Shown here: positions 1-11,298 of the stretch, piece by piece
How positions within the stretch are numbered: position 1 is the first letter of the stretch
Layout: every line of letters starts with the position of its first letter
Origin: Allodiplogaster sudhausi
Taxonomy: Eukaryota > Nematoda > Chromadorea > Rhabditida > Diplogasteridae
Length of the DNA: 64,000 bases
Direction: 5' to 3'
Assembly: GCA_945643635.1 (NCBI GenBank)
Contig: CALZFC010000160.1
Span: forward strand, 124,001-188,000
Translations under genes and position numbers: made by a program
The notes under the pieces: generated by a model
The model's database searches: none
What the model saw: the letters and a program-made list of their open reading frames with translations, nothing else
Told to the model about the DNA's origin: nothing

Positions 1-178
1 TCAAAGTGGTCCGAATTGTATTTAAACGAACCGTCTTGACGAGATCTAACTATGCATACCTTCACTAGTAGAAGAATACCTATCATGACTTCCCAGAACA
101 TGTCAAAATGTGATTTTATCTAAAATTGACCATATCTTTTTTTTGTCTAAAATTGACCATATCTTTTTTTCTGATGAT
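1..178 (+). repeat. First monomer, CTTCCC variant
   Basis: The window opens on a monomer boundary by chance. This 178-bp copy has CATGACTTCCCAG where most copies have CATGACTTGGCCAG, which removes the TGGCCA palindrome. The same change, with three or four C, recurs near 2217, 5055, 6455, 7160, 7513, 8045 and 15619 and nowhere later that I could see. It is thus a marker of the left quarter of the array. Confidence 0.85.
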
Positions 179-352
179 TCAAAGTGGTCCGAATTGTATT
201 TAAACGAACCGTCTTGACGAGATCTAACTATGCATACCTTCACTAGTAGAATACCTATCATGACTTGGCCAGAACATGTCAAAATGTGATTTATCTAAAA
301 TTGACCATATCTTTTTTTGTCTAAAATTGACCATATCTTTTTTTCTAATGAT

Positions 353-531
353 TCAAAGTGGTCCGAATTGTATTTAAACGAACCGTCTTGACGAGATCTA
401 ACTATGCATACCTTCACTAGTAGAAGAATACCTATCATGACTTGGCCAGAACATGTCAAAATGTGATTTTATCTAAAATTGACCATATCTTTTTTTTGTC
501 TAAAATTGACCATATCTTTTTTTCTGATGAT
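353..531 (+). repeat. Representative satellite monomer (179 bp)
   Basis: This copy is used as the reference. The first part carries seven 6-bp palindromes: TTTAAA (373-378), AGATCT (394-399), ATGCAT (404-409), ACTAGT (416-421), TCATGA (435-440), TGGCCA (443-448) and ACATGT (451-456). It also has the short dyad CGTC-tt-GACG (384-393). The end is a 27-bp subrepeat present twice (472-498 and 499-525), each copy ending in a run of seven or eight T. Recurring variable sites are GGTCCG/GGTTCG, TATGCAT/TATACAT/TATAAAT/TGTAAAT, AGAAGAAT/AGAAT/AGTAGAAT, CATGAC/CACGAC/CTTCCC, ACATG/ACGTG, the bases after ATGTGA, GACCAT/GTCAAT, TAAAAT/TAACAT and CTAATG/CTGATG. The start phase is arbitrary. Confidence 0.95.
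472..525 (+). repeat. 27-bp tandem subrepeat inside the monomer (example)
   Basis: Two adjacent copies of TCTAAAATTGACCATATC plus a T-run lie at 472-498 and 499-525. The pair is present in nearly every monomer. The second copy is often TCTAACATTG. In the right half of the window the first copy becomes TCTAAAATTGTCAATATC followed by TTTTTGTTG. Four monomers retain only one copy (5858-6006, 24177-24328, 26096-26244, 45916-46064), which shows that the pair contracts by exchange between its halves. Confidence 0.93.
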
Positions 532-1953
532 TCAAAGTGGTCCGAATTGTATTTAAACGAACCGTCTTGACGAGATCTAACTATGCATACCTTCACTAGT
601 AGAAGAATACCTATCACGACTTGGCCAGAACATGTCAAAATGTGAATTTGTCTAAAATTGACCATATCTTTTTTTGTCTAACATTGACCATATATTTTTT
701 TTTCTAATGATTCAAAGTGGTCCGAATTGTATTTAAACGAACCGTCTTGACGAGATCTAACTATGCATACCTTCACTAGTAGAATACCTATCACGACTTG
801 GCCAGAACATGTCAAAATGTGATTTTATCTAAAATTGACCATATCTTTTTTTTGTCTAAAATTGACCATATCTTTTTTTCTGATGATTCAAAGTGGTCCG
901 AATTGTATTTAAACGAACCGTCTTGACGAGATCTAACTATGCATACCTTCACTAGTAGAAGAATACCTATCATGACTTGGCCAGAACATGTCAAAATGTG
1001 ATTTTATCTAAAATTGACCATATCTTTTTTTTGTCTAAAATTGACCATATCTTTTTTTCTGATGATTCAAAGTGGTCCTAATTGTATTTAAACGAACCGT
1101 CTTGACGAGATCTAACTATGCATACCTTCACTAGTAGTAGAATACCTATCACGACTTGGCCAGAACGTGTCAAAATGTGAATTTGTCTAAAATTGACCAT
1201 ATTTTTTTTTGTCTAACATTGACCATATCTTTTTTTTCTAATGATTCAAAGTGGTCCGAATTGTATTTAAACGAACCGTCTTGACGAGATCTAACTATAC
1301 ATACCTTCACTAGTAGAATACCTATCACGACTTGGCCAGAACATGTCAAAATGTGAATTTGTCTAAAATTGACCATATCTTTTTTTTGTCTAACATTGAC
1401 CATATCTTTTTTTCTAATGATTCAAAGTGGTCCGAATTGTATTTAAACGAACCGTCTTGACGAGATCTAACTATGCATACCTTCACTAGTAGAATACCTA
1501 TCATGACTTGGCCAGAACATGTCAAAATGTGATTTATCTAAAATTGACCATATCTTTTTTTGTCTAAAATTGACCATATCTTTTTTTCTAATGATTCAAA
1601 GTGGTCCGAATTGTATTTAAACGAACCGTCTTGACGAGATCTAACTATGCATACCTTCACTAGTAGAAGAATACCTATCATGACTTGGCCAGAACATGTC
1701 AAAATGTGATTTTATCTAAAATTGACCATATCTTTTTTTTGTCTAAAATTGACCATATCTTTTTTTCTAATGATTCAAAGTGGTCCGAATTGTATTTAAA
1801 CGAACCGTCTTGACGAGATCTAACTATGCATACCTTCACTAGTAGAAGAATACCTATCATGACTTGGCCAGAACATGTCAAAATGTGATTTTATCTAAAA
1901 TTGACCATATCTTTTTTTTGTCTAAAATTGACCATATCTTTTTTTCTGATGAT

Positions 1954-3725
1954 TCAAAGTGGTCCGAATTGTATTTAAACGAACCGTCTTGACGAGATCT
2001 AACTATGCATACCTTCACTAGTAGAATACCTATCATGACTTGGCCAGAACATGTCAAAATGTGATTTATCTAAAATTGACCATATCTTTTTTTGTCTAAA
2101 ATTGACCATATCTTTTTTTCTAATGATTCAAAGTGGTCCGAATTGTATTTAAACGAACCGTCTTGACGAGATCTAACTATGCATACCTTCACTAGTAGAA
2201 GAATACCTATCATGACTTCCCAGAACATGTCAAAATGTGATTTTATCTAAAATTGACCATATCTTTTTTTTGTCTAAAATTGACCATATCTTTTTTTCTG
2301 ATGATTCAAAGTGGTCCGAATTGTATTTAAACGAACCGTCTTGACGAGATCTAACTATGCATACCTTCACTAGTAGAAGAATACCTATCACGACTTGGCC
2401 AGAACGTGTCAAAATGTGAATTTGTCTAAAATTGACCATATCTTTTTTTGTCTAACATTGACCATATATTTTTTTTCTAATGATTCAAAGTGGTCCGAAT
2501 TGTATTTAAACGAACCGTCTTGACGAGATCTAACTATACATACCTTCACTAGTAGAATACCTATCACGACTTGGCCAGAACATGTCAAAATGTGATTTTA
2601 TCTAAAATTGACCATATCTTTTTTTTGTCTAAAATTGACCATATCTTTTTTTCTGATGATTCAAAGTGGTCCGAATTGTATTTAAACGAACCGTCTTGAC
2701 GAGATCTAACTATGCATACCTTCACTAGTAGAAGAATACCTATCATGACTTGGCCAGAACATGTCAAAATGTGATTTTATCTAAAATTGACCATATCTTT
2801 TTTTTGTCTAAAATTGACCATATCTTTTTTTCTGATGATTCAAAGTGGTCCGAATTGTATTTAAACGAACCGTCTTGACGAGATCTAACTATGCATACCT
2901 TCACTAGTAGTAGAATACCTATCACGACTTGGCCAGAACGTGTCAAAATGTGAATTTGTCTAAAATTGACCATATTTTTTTTGTCTAACATTGACCATAT
3001 CTTTTTTTTCTAATGATTCAAAGTGGTCCGAATTGTATTTAAACGAACCGTCTTGACGAGATCTAACTATGCATACCTTCACTAGTAGAATACCTATCAC
3101 GACTTGGCCAGAACATGTCAAAATGTGAATTTGTCTAAAATTGACCATATCTTTTTTTTGTCTAACATTGACCATATCTTTTTTTCTAATGATTCAAAGT
3201 GGTCCGAATTGTATTTAAACGAACCGTCTTGACGAGATCTAACTATGCATACCTTCACTAGTAGAATACCTATCATGACTTGGCCAGAACATGTCAAAAT
3301 GTGATTTATCTAAAATTGACCATATCTTTTTTTGTCTAAAATTGACCATATCTTTTTTTCTAATGATTCAAAGTGGTCCGAATTGTATTTAAACGAACCG
3401 TCTTGACGAGATCTAACTATGCATACCTTCACTAGTAGAAGAATACCTATCATGACTTGGCCAGAACATGTCAAAATGTGATTTTATCTAAAATTGACCA
3501 TATCTTTTTTTTGTCTAAAATTGACCATATCTTTTTTTCTAATGATTCAAAGTGGTCCGAATTGTATTTAAACGAACCGTCTTGACGAGATCTAACTATG
3601 CATACCTTCACTAGTAGAAGAATACCTATCATGACTTGGCCAGAACATGTCAAAATGTGATTTTATCTAAAATTGACCATATCTTTTTTTTGTCTAAAAT
3701 TGACCATATCTTTTTTTCTGATGAT
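1954..3725 (+). repeat. 10-monomer higher-order repeat, copy 2 (1,772 bp)
   Basis: Same variant order as 179-1953. It differs at a few sites: CTTCCC in its second monomer (near 2217), ACGTG in its third, TATACAT in its fourth and TATGCAT in its seventh. The AGTAGTAGAAT marker falls near 2905, 1,774 bp after the one near 1131. Confidence 0.85.
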
Positions 3726-4791
3726 TCAAAGTGGTCCGAATTGTATTTAAACGAACCGTCTTGACGAGATCTAACTATGCATACCTTCACTAGTAGAATA
3801 CCTATCATGACTTGGCCAGAACATGTCAAAATGTGATTTATCTAAAATTGACCATATCTTTTTTTGTCTAAAATTGACCATATCTTTTTTTCTAATGATT
3901 CAAAGTGGTCCGAATTGTATTTAAACGAACCGTCTTGACGAGATCTAACTATGCATACCTTCACTAGTAGAAGAATACCTATCATGACTTGGCCAGAACA
4001 TGTCAAAATGTGATTTTATCTAAAATTGACCATATCTTTTTTTTGTCTAAAATTGACCATATCTTTTTTTCTGATGATTCAAAGTGGTCCGAATTGTATT
4101 TAAACGAACCGTCTTGACGAGATCTAACTATGCATACCTTCACTAGTAGAAGAATACCTATCACGACTTGGCCAGAACATGTCAAAATGTGAATTTGTCT
4201 AAAATTGACCATATCTTTTTTTGTCTAACATTGACCATATCTTTTTTTTCTAATGATTCAAAGTGGTCCGAATTGTATTTAAACGAACCGTCTTGACGAG
4301 ATCTAACTATACATACCTTCACTAGTAGAATACCTATCACGACTTGGCCAGAACATGTCAAAATGTGATTTTATCTAAAATTGACCATATCTTTTTTTTG
4401 TCTAAAATTGACCATATCTTTTTTTCTGATGATTCAAAGTGGTCCGAATTGTATTTAAACGAACCGTCTTGACGAGATCTAACTATGCATACCTTCACTA
4501 GTAGAAGAATACCTATCATGACTTGGCCAGAACATGTCAAAATGTGATTTTATCTAAAATTGACCATATCTTTTTTTTGTCTAAAATTGACCATATCTTT
4601 TTTTCTAATGATTCAAAGTGGTCCGAATTGTATTTAAACGAACCGTCTTGACGAGATCTAACTATGCATACCTTCACTAGTAGAAGAATACCTATCATGA
4701 CTTGGCCAGAACATGTCAAAATGTGATTTTATCTAAAATTGACCATATCTTTTTTTTGTCTAAAATTGACCATATCTTTTTTTCTGATGAT
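3726..4791 (+). repeat. 6-monomer contracted HOR unit, copy 1 (1,066 bp)
   Basis: This matches monomers 1-4 and then the last two of the 10-mer. The internal four monomers, including the AGTAGTAGAAT one, are missing. This is the product expected from unequal exchange between similar monomers in the 10-mer. Confidence 0.8.
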
Positions 4792-5857
4792 TCAAAGTGG
4801 TTCGAATTGTATTTAAACGAACCGTCTTGACGAGATCTAACTATGCATACCTTCACTAGTAGAATACCTATCATGACTTGGCCAGAACATGTCAAAATGT
4901 GATTTATCTAAAATTGACCATATCTTTTTTTGTCTAAAATTGACCATATCTTTTTTTCTAATGATTCAAAGTGGTCCGAATTGTATTTAAACGAACCGTC
5001 TTGACGAGATCTAACTATGCATACCTTCACTAGTAGAAGAATACCTATCATGACTTCCCCAGAACATGTCAAAATGTGATTTTATCTAAAATTGACCATA
5101 TCTTTTTTTTGTCTAAAATTGACCATATCTTTTTTTCTGATGATTCAAAGTGGTCCGAATTGTATTTAAACGAACCGTCTTGACGAGATCTAACTATGCA
5201 TACCTTCACTAGTAGAAGAATACCTATCACGACTTGGCCAGAACGTGTCAAAATGTGAATTTGTCTAAAATTGACCATATCTTTTTTTGTCTAACATTGA
5301 CCATATCTTTTTTTTCTAATGATTCAAAGTGGTCCGAATTGTATTTAAACGAACCGTCTTGACGAGATCTAACTATACATACCTTCACTAGTAGAATACC
5401 TATCACGACTTGGCCAGAACATGTCAAAATGTGATTTTATCTAAAATTGACCATATCTTTTTTTTGTCTAAAATTGACCATATCTTTTTTTCTGATGATT
5501 CAAAGTGGTCCGAATTGTATTTAAACGAACCGTCTTGACGAGATCTAACTATGCATACCTTCACTAGTAGAAGAATACCTATCATGACTTGGCCAGAACA
5601 TGTCAAAATGTGATTTTATCTAAAATTGACCATATCTTTTTTTGTCTAACATTGACCATATCTTTTTTTTCTAATGATTCAAAGTGGTCCGAATTGTATT
5701 TAAACGAACCGTCTTGACGAGATCTAACTATGCATACCTTCACTAGTAGAAGAATACCTATCATGACTTGGCCAGAACATGTCAAAATGTGATTTTATCT
5801 AAAATTGACCATATCTTTTTTTTGTCTAAAATTGACCATATCTTTTTTTCTGATGAT
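4792..5857 (+). repeat. 6-monomer contracted HOR unit, copy 2 (1,066 bp)
   Basis: Same length and nearly the same variant order as 3726-4791, so the contracted unit itself was duplicated. It opens with GGTTCG near 4799, one of two isolated GGTTCG copies in the first 28 kb, and has CTTCCCC near 5055. Confidence 0.8.
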
Positions 5858-6006
5858 TCAAAGTGGTCCGAATTGTATTTAAACGAACCGTCTTGACGAG
5901 ATCTAACTATGCATACCTTCACTAGTAGAATACCTATCATGACTTGGCCAGAACATTTCAAAATGTGATTTATCTAAAATTGACCATATCTTTTTTTTCT
6001 AATGAT
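5858..6006 (+). repeat. Contracted monomer with one subrepeat (149 bp)
   Basis: After GATTTATCTAAAATTGACC the T-run passes directly into CTAATGATTC, so one 27-bp subrepeat is gone. It also has AACATTTC in place of AACATGTC. Confidence 0.9.
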
Positions 6007-7250
6007 TCAAAGTGGTCCGAATTGTATTTAAACGAACCGTCTTGACGAGATCTAACTATGCATACCTTCACTAGTAGAAGAATACCTATCATGACTTGGC
6101 CAGAACATGTCAAAATGTGATTTTATCTAAAATTGACCATATCTTTTTTTTGTCTAAAATTGACCATATCTTTTTTTCTGATGATTCAAAGTGGTCCGAA
6201 TTGTATTTAAACGAACCGTCTTGACGAGATCTAACTATGCATACCTTCACTAGTAGAAGAATACCTATCACGACTTGGCCAGAACATGTCAAAATGTGAT
6301 TTTATCTAAAATTGACCATATCTTTTTTTTGTCTAAAATTGACCATATCTTTTTTTCTGATGATTCAAAGTGGTCCGAATTGTATTTAAACGAACCGTCT
6401 TGACGAGATCTAACTATGCATACCTTCACTAGTAGAAGAATACCTATCATGACTTCCCAGAACATGTCAAAATGTGATTTTATCTAAAATTGACCATATC
6501 TTTTTTTTGTCTAAAATTGACCATATCTTTTTTTCTGATGATTCAAAGTGGTCCGAATTGTATTTAAACGAACCGTCTTGACGAGATCTAACTATGCATA
6601 CCTTCACTAGTAGTAGAATACCTATCACGACTTGGCCAGAACGTGTCAAAATGTGAATTTGTCTAAAATTGACCATATTTTTTTTTGTCTAACATTGACC
6701 ATATCTTTTTTTTCTAATGATTCAAAGTGGTCCGAATTGTATTTAAACGAACCGTCTTGACGAGATCTAACTATACATACCTTCACTAGTAGAATACCTA
6801 TCACGACTTGGCCAGAACATGTCAAAATGTGAATTTGTCTAAAATTGACCATATCTTTTTTTTGTCTAACATTGACCATATCTTTTTTTCTAATGATTCA
6901 AAGTGGTCCGAATTGTATTTAAACGAACCGTCTTGACGAGATCTAACTATGCATACCTTCACTAGTAGAATACCTATCATGACTTGGCCAGAACATGTCA
7001 AAATGTGATTTATCTAAAATTGACCATATCTTTTTTTGTCTAAAATTGACCATATCTTTTTTTCTAATGATTCAAAGTGGTCCGAATTGTATTTAAACGA
7101 ACCGTCTTGACGAGATCTAACTATGCATACCTTCACTAGTAGAAGAATACCTATCATGACTTCCCCAGAACATGTCAAAATGTGATTTTATCTAAAATTG
7201 ACCATATCTTTTTTTTGTCTAAAATTGACCATATCTTTTTTTCTGATGAT
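5858..7250 (+). repeat. 8-monomer rearranged HOR derivative
   Basis: Eight monomers related to the 10-mer but with a different series. It opens with the contracted 149-bp monomer at 5858-6006, followed by three long GATTTTATCT monomers, then AGTAGTAGAAT/ACGTG, TATACAT, short GATTTATCT and a CTTCCCC monomer. Confidence 0.7.
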
Positions 7251-8668
7251 TCAAAGTGGTTCGAATTGTATTTAAACGAACCGTCTTGACGAGATCTAAC
7301 TATGCATACCTTCACTAGTAGAATACCTATCATGACTTGGCCAGAACATGTCAAAATGTGATTTATCTAAAATTGACCATATCTTTTTTTGTCTAAAATT
7401 GACCATATCTTTTTTTCTAATGATTCAAAGTGGTCCGAATTGTATTTAAACGAACCGTCTTGACGAGATCTAACTATGCATACCTTCACTAGTAGAAGAA
7501 TACCTATCATGACTTCCCCAGAACATGTCAAAATGTGATTTTATCTAAAATTGACCATATCTTTTTTTTGTCTAAAATTGACCATATCTTTTTTTCTGAT
7601 GATTCAAAGTGGTCCGAATTGTATTTAAACGAACCGTCTTGACGAGATCTAACTATGCATACCTTCACTAGTAGAAGAATACCTATCACGACTTGGCCAG
7701 AACGTGTCAAAATGTGAATTTGTCTAAAATTGACCATATCTTTTTTTGTCTAACATTGACCATATTTTTTTTTCTAATGATTCAAAGTGGTCCGAATTGT
7801 ATTTAAACGAACCGTCTTGACGAGATCTAACTATACATACCTTCACTAGTAGAATACCTATCACGACTTGGCCAGAACATGTCAAAATGTGATTTTATCT
7901 AAAATTGACCATATCTTTTTTTGTCTAAAATTGACCATATCTTTTTTTCTGATGATTCAAAGTGGTCCGAATTGTATTTAAACGAACCGTCTTGACGAGA
8001 TCTAACTATGCATACCTTCACTAGTAGAAGAATACCTATCATGACTTCCCCAGAACATGTCAAAATGTGATTTTATCTAAAATTGACCATATCTTTTTTT
8101 GTCTAAAATTGACCATATCTTTTTTTCTGATGATTCAAAGTGGTCCGAATTGTATTTAAACGAACCGTCTTGACGAGATCTAACTATGCATACCTTCACT
8201 AGTAGTAGAATACCTATCACGACTTGGCCAGAACGTGTCAAAATGTGAATTTGTCTAAAATTGACCATATTTTTTTTTGTCTAACATTGACCATATCTTT
8301 TTTTTCTAATGATTCAAAGTGGTCCGAATTGTATTTAAACGAACCGTCTTGACGAGATCTAACTATACATACCTTCACTAGTAGAATACCTATCACGACT
8401 TGGCCAGAACATGTCAAAATGTGAATTTGTCTAAAATTGACCATATCTTTTTTTTGTCTAACATTGACCATATCTTTTTTTCTGATGATTCAAAGTGGTC
8501 CGAATTGTATTTAAACGAACCGTCTTGACGAGATCTAACTATGCATACCTTCACTAGTAGAAGAATACCTATCATGACTTGGCCAGAACATGTCAAAATG
8601 TGATTTTATCTAAAATTGACCATATCTTTTTTTTGTCTAAAATTGACCATATCTTTTTTTCTGATGAT
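7251..8668 (+). repeat. 8-monomer HOR derivative (1,418 bp)
   Basis: The order follows the 7-monomer core of the 10-mer (short GATTTATCT, CTTCCCC long, CACGAC/ACGTG long, TATACAT/GATTTTATCT, CTTCCCC long, AGTAGTAGAAT/ACGTG, TATACAT/GAATTTG), then one long GATTTTATCT monomer. Two monomers of the full 10-mer are missing. Confidence 0.75.
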
Positions 8669-9550
8669 TCAAAGTGGTCCGAATTGTATTTAAACGAACC
8701 GTCTTGACGAGATCTAACTATGCATACCTTCACTAGTAGAATACCTATCATGACTTGGCCAGAACATGTCAAAATGTGATTTATCTAAAATTGACCATAT
8801 CTTTTTTTGTCTAAAATTGACCATATCTTTTTTTCTAATGATTCAAAGTGGTCCGAATTGTATTTAAACGAACCGTCTTGACGAGATCTAACTATGCATA
8901 CCTTCACTAGTAGAAGAATACCTATCATGACTTGGCCAGAACATGTCAAAATGTGATTTTATCTAAAATTGACCATATCTTTTTTTTGTCTAAAATTGAC
9001 CATATCTTTTTTTCTGATGATTCAAAGTGGTCCGAATTGTATTTAAACGAACCGTCTTGACGAGATCTAACTATGCATACCTTCACTAGTAGAAGAATAC
9101 CTATCACGACTTGGCCAGAACATGTCAAAATGTGAATTTGTCTAAAATTGACCATATCTTTTTTTGTCTAACATTGACCATATCTTTTTTTTCTGATGAT
9201 TCAAAGTGGTCCGAATTGTATTTAAACGAACCGTCTTGACGAGATCTAACTATAAATACCTTCACTAGTAGAATACCTATCACGACTTGGCCAGAACATG
9301 TCAAAATGTGATTTTATCTAAAATTGACCATATCTTTTTTTTGTCTAACATTGACCATATCTTTTTTTCTGATGATTCAAAGTGGTCCGAATTGTATTTA
9401 AACGAACCGTCTTGACGAGATCTAACTATGCATACCTTCACTAGTAGAATACCTATCACGACTTGGCCAGAACATGTCAAAATGTGAATTTGTCTAAAAT
9501 TGACCATATCTTTTTTTGTCTAACATTGACCATATCTTTTTTCTGATGAT

Positions 9551-10424
9551 TCAAAGTGGTCCGAATTGTATTTAAACGAACCGTCTTGACGAGATCTAAC
9601 TATGCATACCTTCACTAGTAGAATACCTATCATGACTTGGCCAGAACATGTCAAAATGTGATTTGTCTAAAATTGACCATATCTTTTTTTGTCTAAAATT
9701 GACCATATCTTTTTTTCTAATGATTCAAAGTGGTCCGAATTGTATTTAAACGAACCGTCTTGACGAGATCTAACTATGCATACCTTCACTAGTAGAAGAA
9801 TACCTATCATGACTTGGCCAGAACATGTCAAAATGTGATTTGTCTAAAATTGACCATATCTTTTTTTGTCTAAAATTGACCATATCTTTTTTTCTGATGA
9901 TTCAAAGTGGTCCGAATTGTATTTAAACGAACCGTCTTGACGAGATCTAACTATGCATACCTTCACTAGTAGAATACCTATCACGACTTGGCCAGAACGT
10001 GTCAAAATGTGAATTTGTCTAAAATTGACCATATCTTTTTTTGTCTAACATTGACCATATCTTTTTTCTGATGATTCAAAGTGGTCCGAATTGTATTTAA
10101 ACGAACCGTCTTGACGAGATCTAACTATAAATACCTTCACTAGTAGAATACCTATCACGACTTGGCCAGAACATGTCAAAATGTGAATTTGTCTAAAATT
10201 GACCATATCTTTTTTTTTGTCTAACATTGACCATATCTTTTTTCTGATGATTCAAAGTGGTCCGAATTGTATTTAAACGAACCGTCTTGACGAGATCTAA
10301 CTATGCATACCTTCACTAGTAGAATACCTATCATGACTTGGCCAGAACATGTCAAAATGTGATTTGTCTAAAATTGACCATATCTTTTTTTGTCTAACAT
10401 TGACCATATCTTTTTTCTGATGAT
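9551..10424 (+). repeat. 5-monomer higher-order repeat, copy 1 (874 bp)
   Basis: Variant order: short GATTTGTCT ending CTAATG; long GATTTGTCT ending CTGATG; CACGAC/GAATTTG; CACGAC/GAATTTG with an extended T-run of nine; short GATTTGTCT with TAACAT. The same five follow immediately in the next copy. Confidence 0.8.
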
Positions 10425-11298
10425 TCAAAGTGGTCCGAATTGTATTTAAACGAACCGTCTTGACGAGATCTAACTATGCATACCTTCACTAGTAGAATAC
10501 CTATCATGACTTGGCCAGAACATGTCAAAATGTGATTTGTCTAAAATTGACCATATCTTTTTTTGTCTAAAATTGACCATATCTTTTTTTCTAATGATTC
10601 AAAGTGGTCCGAATTGTATTTAAACGAACCGTCTTGACGAGATCTAACTATGCATACCTTCACTAGTAGAAGAATACCTATCATGACTTGGCCAGAACAT
10701 GTCAAAATGTGATTTGTCTAAAATTGACCATATCTTTTTTTGTCTAAAATTGACCATATTTTTTTTCTGATGATTCAAAGTGGTCCGAATTGTATTTAAA
10801 CGAACCGTCTTGACGAGATCTAACTATGCATACCTTCACTAGTAGAATACCTATCACGACTTGGCCAGAACATGTCAAAATGTGAATTTGTCTAAAATTG
10901 ACCATATCTTTTTTTGTCTAACATTGACCATATCTTTTTTCTGATGATTCAAAGTGGTCCGAATTGTATTTAAACGAACCGTCTTGACGAGATCTAACTA
11001 TGCATACCTTCACTAGTAGAATACCTATCACGACTTGGCCAGAACATGTCAAAATGTGAATTTGTCTAAAATTGACCATATCTTTTTTTTTGTCTAACAT
11101 TGACCATATCTTTTTTCTGATGATTCAAAGTGGTCCGAATTGTATTTAAACGAACCGTCTTGACGAGATCTAACTATGCATACCTTCACTAGTAGAATAC
11201 CTATCATGACTTGGCCAGAACATGTCAAAATGTGATTTGTCTAAAATTGACCATATCTTTTTTTGTCTAACATTGACCATATCTTTTTTTCTAATGAT
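10425..11298 (+). repeat. 5-monomer higher-order repeat, copy 2 (874 bp)
   Basis: Same length and variant order as 9551-10424, including the nine-T run in the fourth monomer. It differs by TATGCAT instead of TATAAAT in the fourth monomer and ACATG instead of ACGTG in the third. A partial third copy of three monomers lies at 12348-12874. Confidence 0.8.

Larger units (their letters stand above)
179..1953 (+). repeat. 10-monomer higher-order repeat, copy 1 (1,775 bp)
   Basis: The ordered series of ten monomer variants from 179 is repeated in the same order from 1954. The order is: short GATTTATCT; long GATTTTATCT; long CACGAC/GAATTTG; short CACGAC/GATTTTATCT; long GATTTTATCT; AGTAGTAGAAT with ACGTG; short CACGAC/GAATTTG; short GATTTATCT; long GATTTTATCT ending CTAATG; long GATTTTATCT ending CTGATG. 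Long and short refer to AGAAGAAT versus AGAAT. Differences between the two copies are few (for example GGTCCTA near 1076 in copy 1 only). Confidence 0.85.
1..9550 (+). repeat. Array zone 1: old-type monomers, 10-mer-derived order
   Basis: Monomers carry GATTTTATCT, GATTTATCT or GAATTTGTCT before the subrepeats. CTAATGAT and CTGATGAT ends are mixed. GGTCCG is almost universal; GGTTCG occurs only near 4799 and 7258. The AGTAGTAGAAT variant appears once per full HOR unit. Higher-order units are given separately. The stretch 8669-9550 is a less regular tail that holds the first TATAAATA variant (9251-9258). Confidence 0.88.

Noticed and set aside
373..378. Replication origin (yeast-type ARS consensus) in AT-rich parts
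   Set aside because: I found no full match to the 11-bp ARS consensus, and AT-rich tracts alone are not evidence.
360..384. CENP-B box in GGTTCG...CGAACC region
   Set aside because: Neither strand fits the CENP-B box core (TTCG, then A after four bases, then CGGG after two). Only the TTCG element is shared.
384..393. CGTC-tt-GACG as a transcription factor operator
   Set aside because: The dyad is real but short and present in all monomers; nothing links it to a regulator.
472..525. Intrinsic terminators from T-runs
   Set aside because: T-runs occur twice in every monomer, are not preceded by GC-rich hairpins, and there is no gene to terminate.
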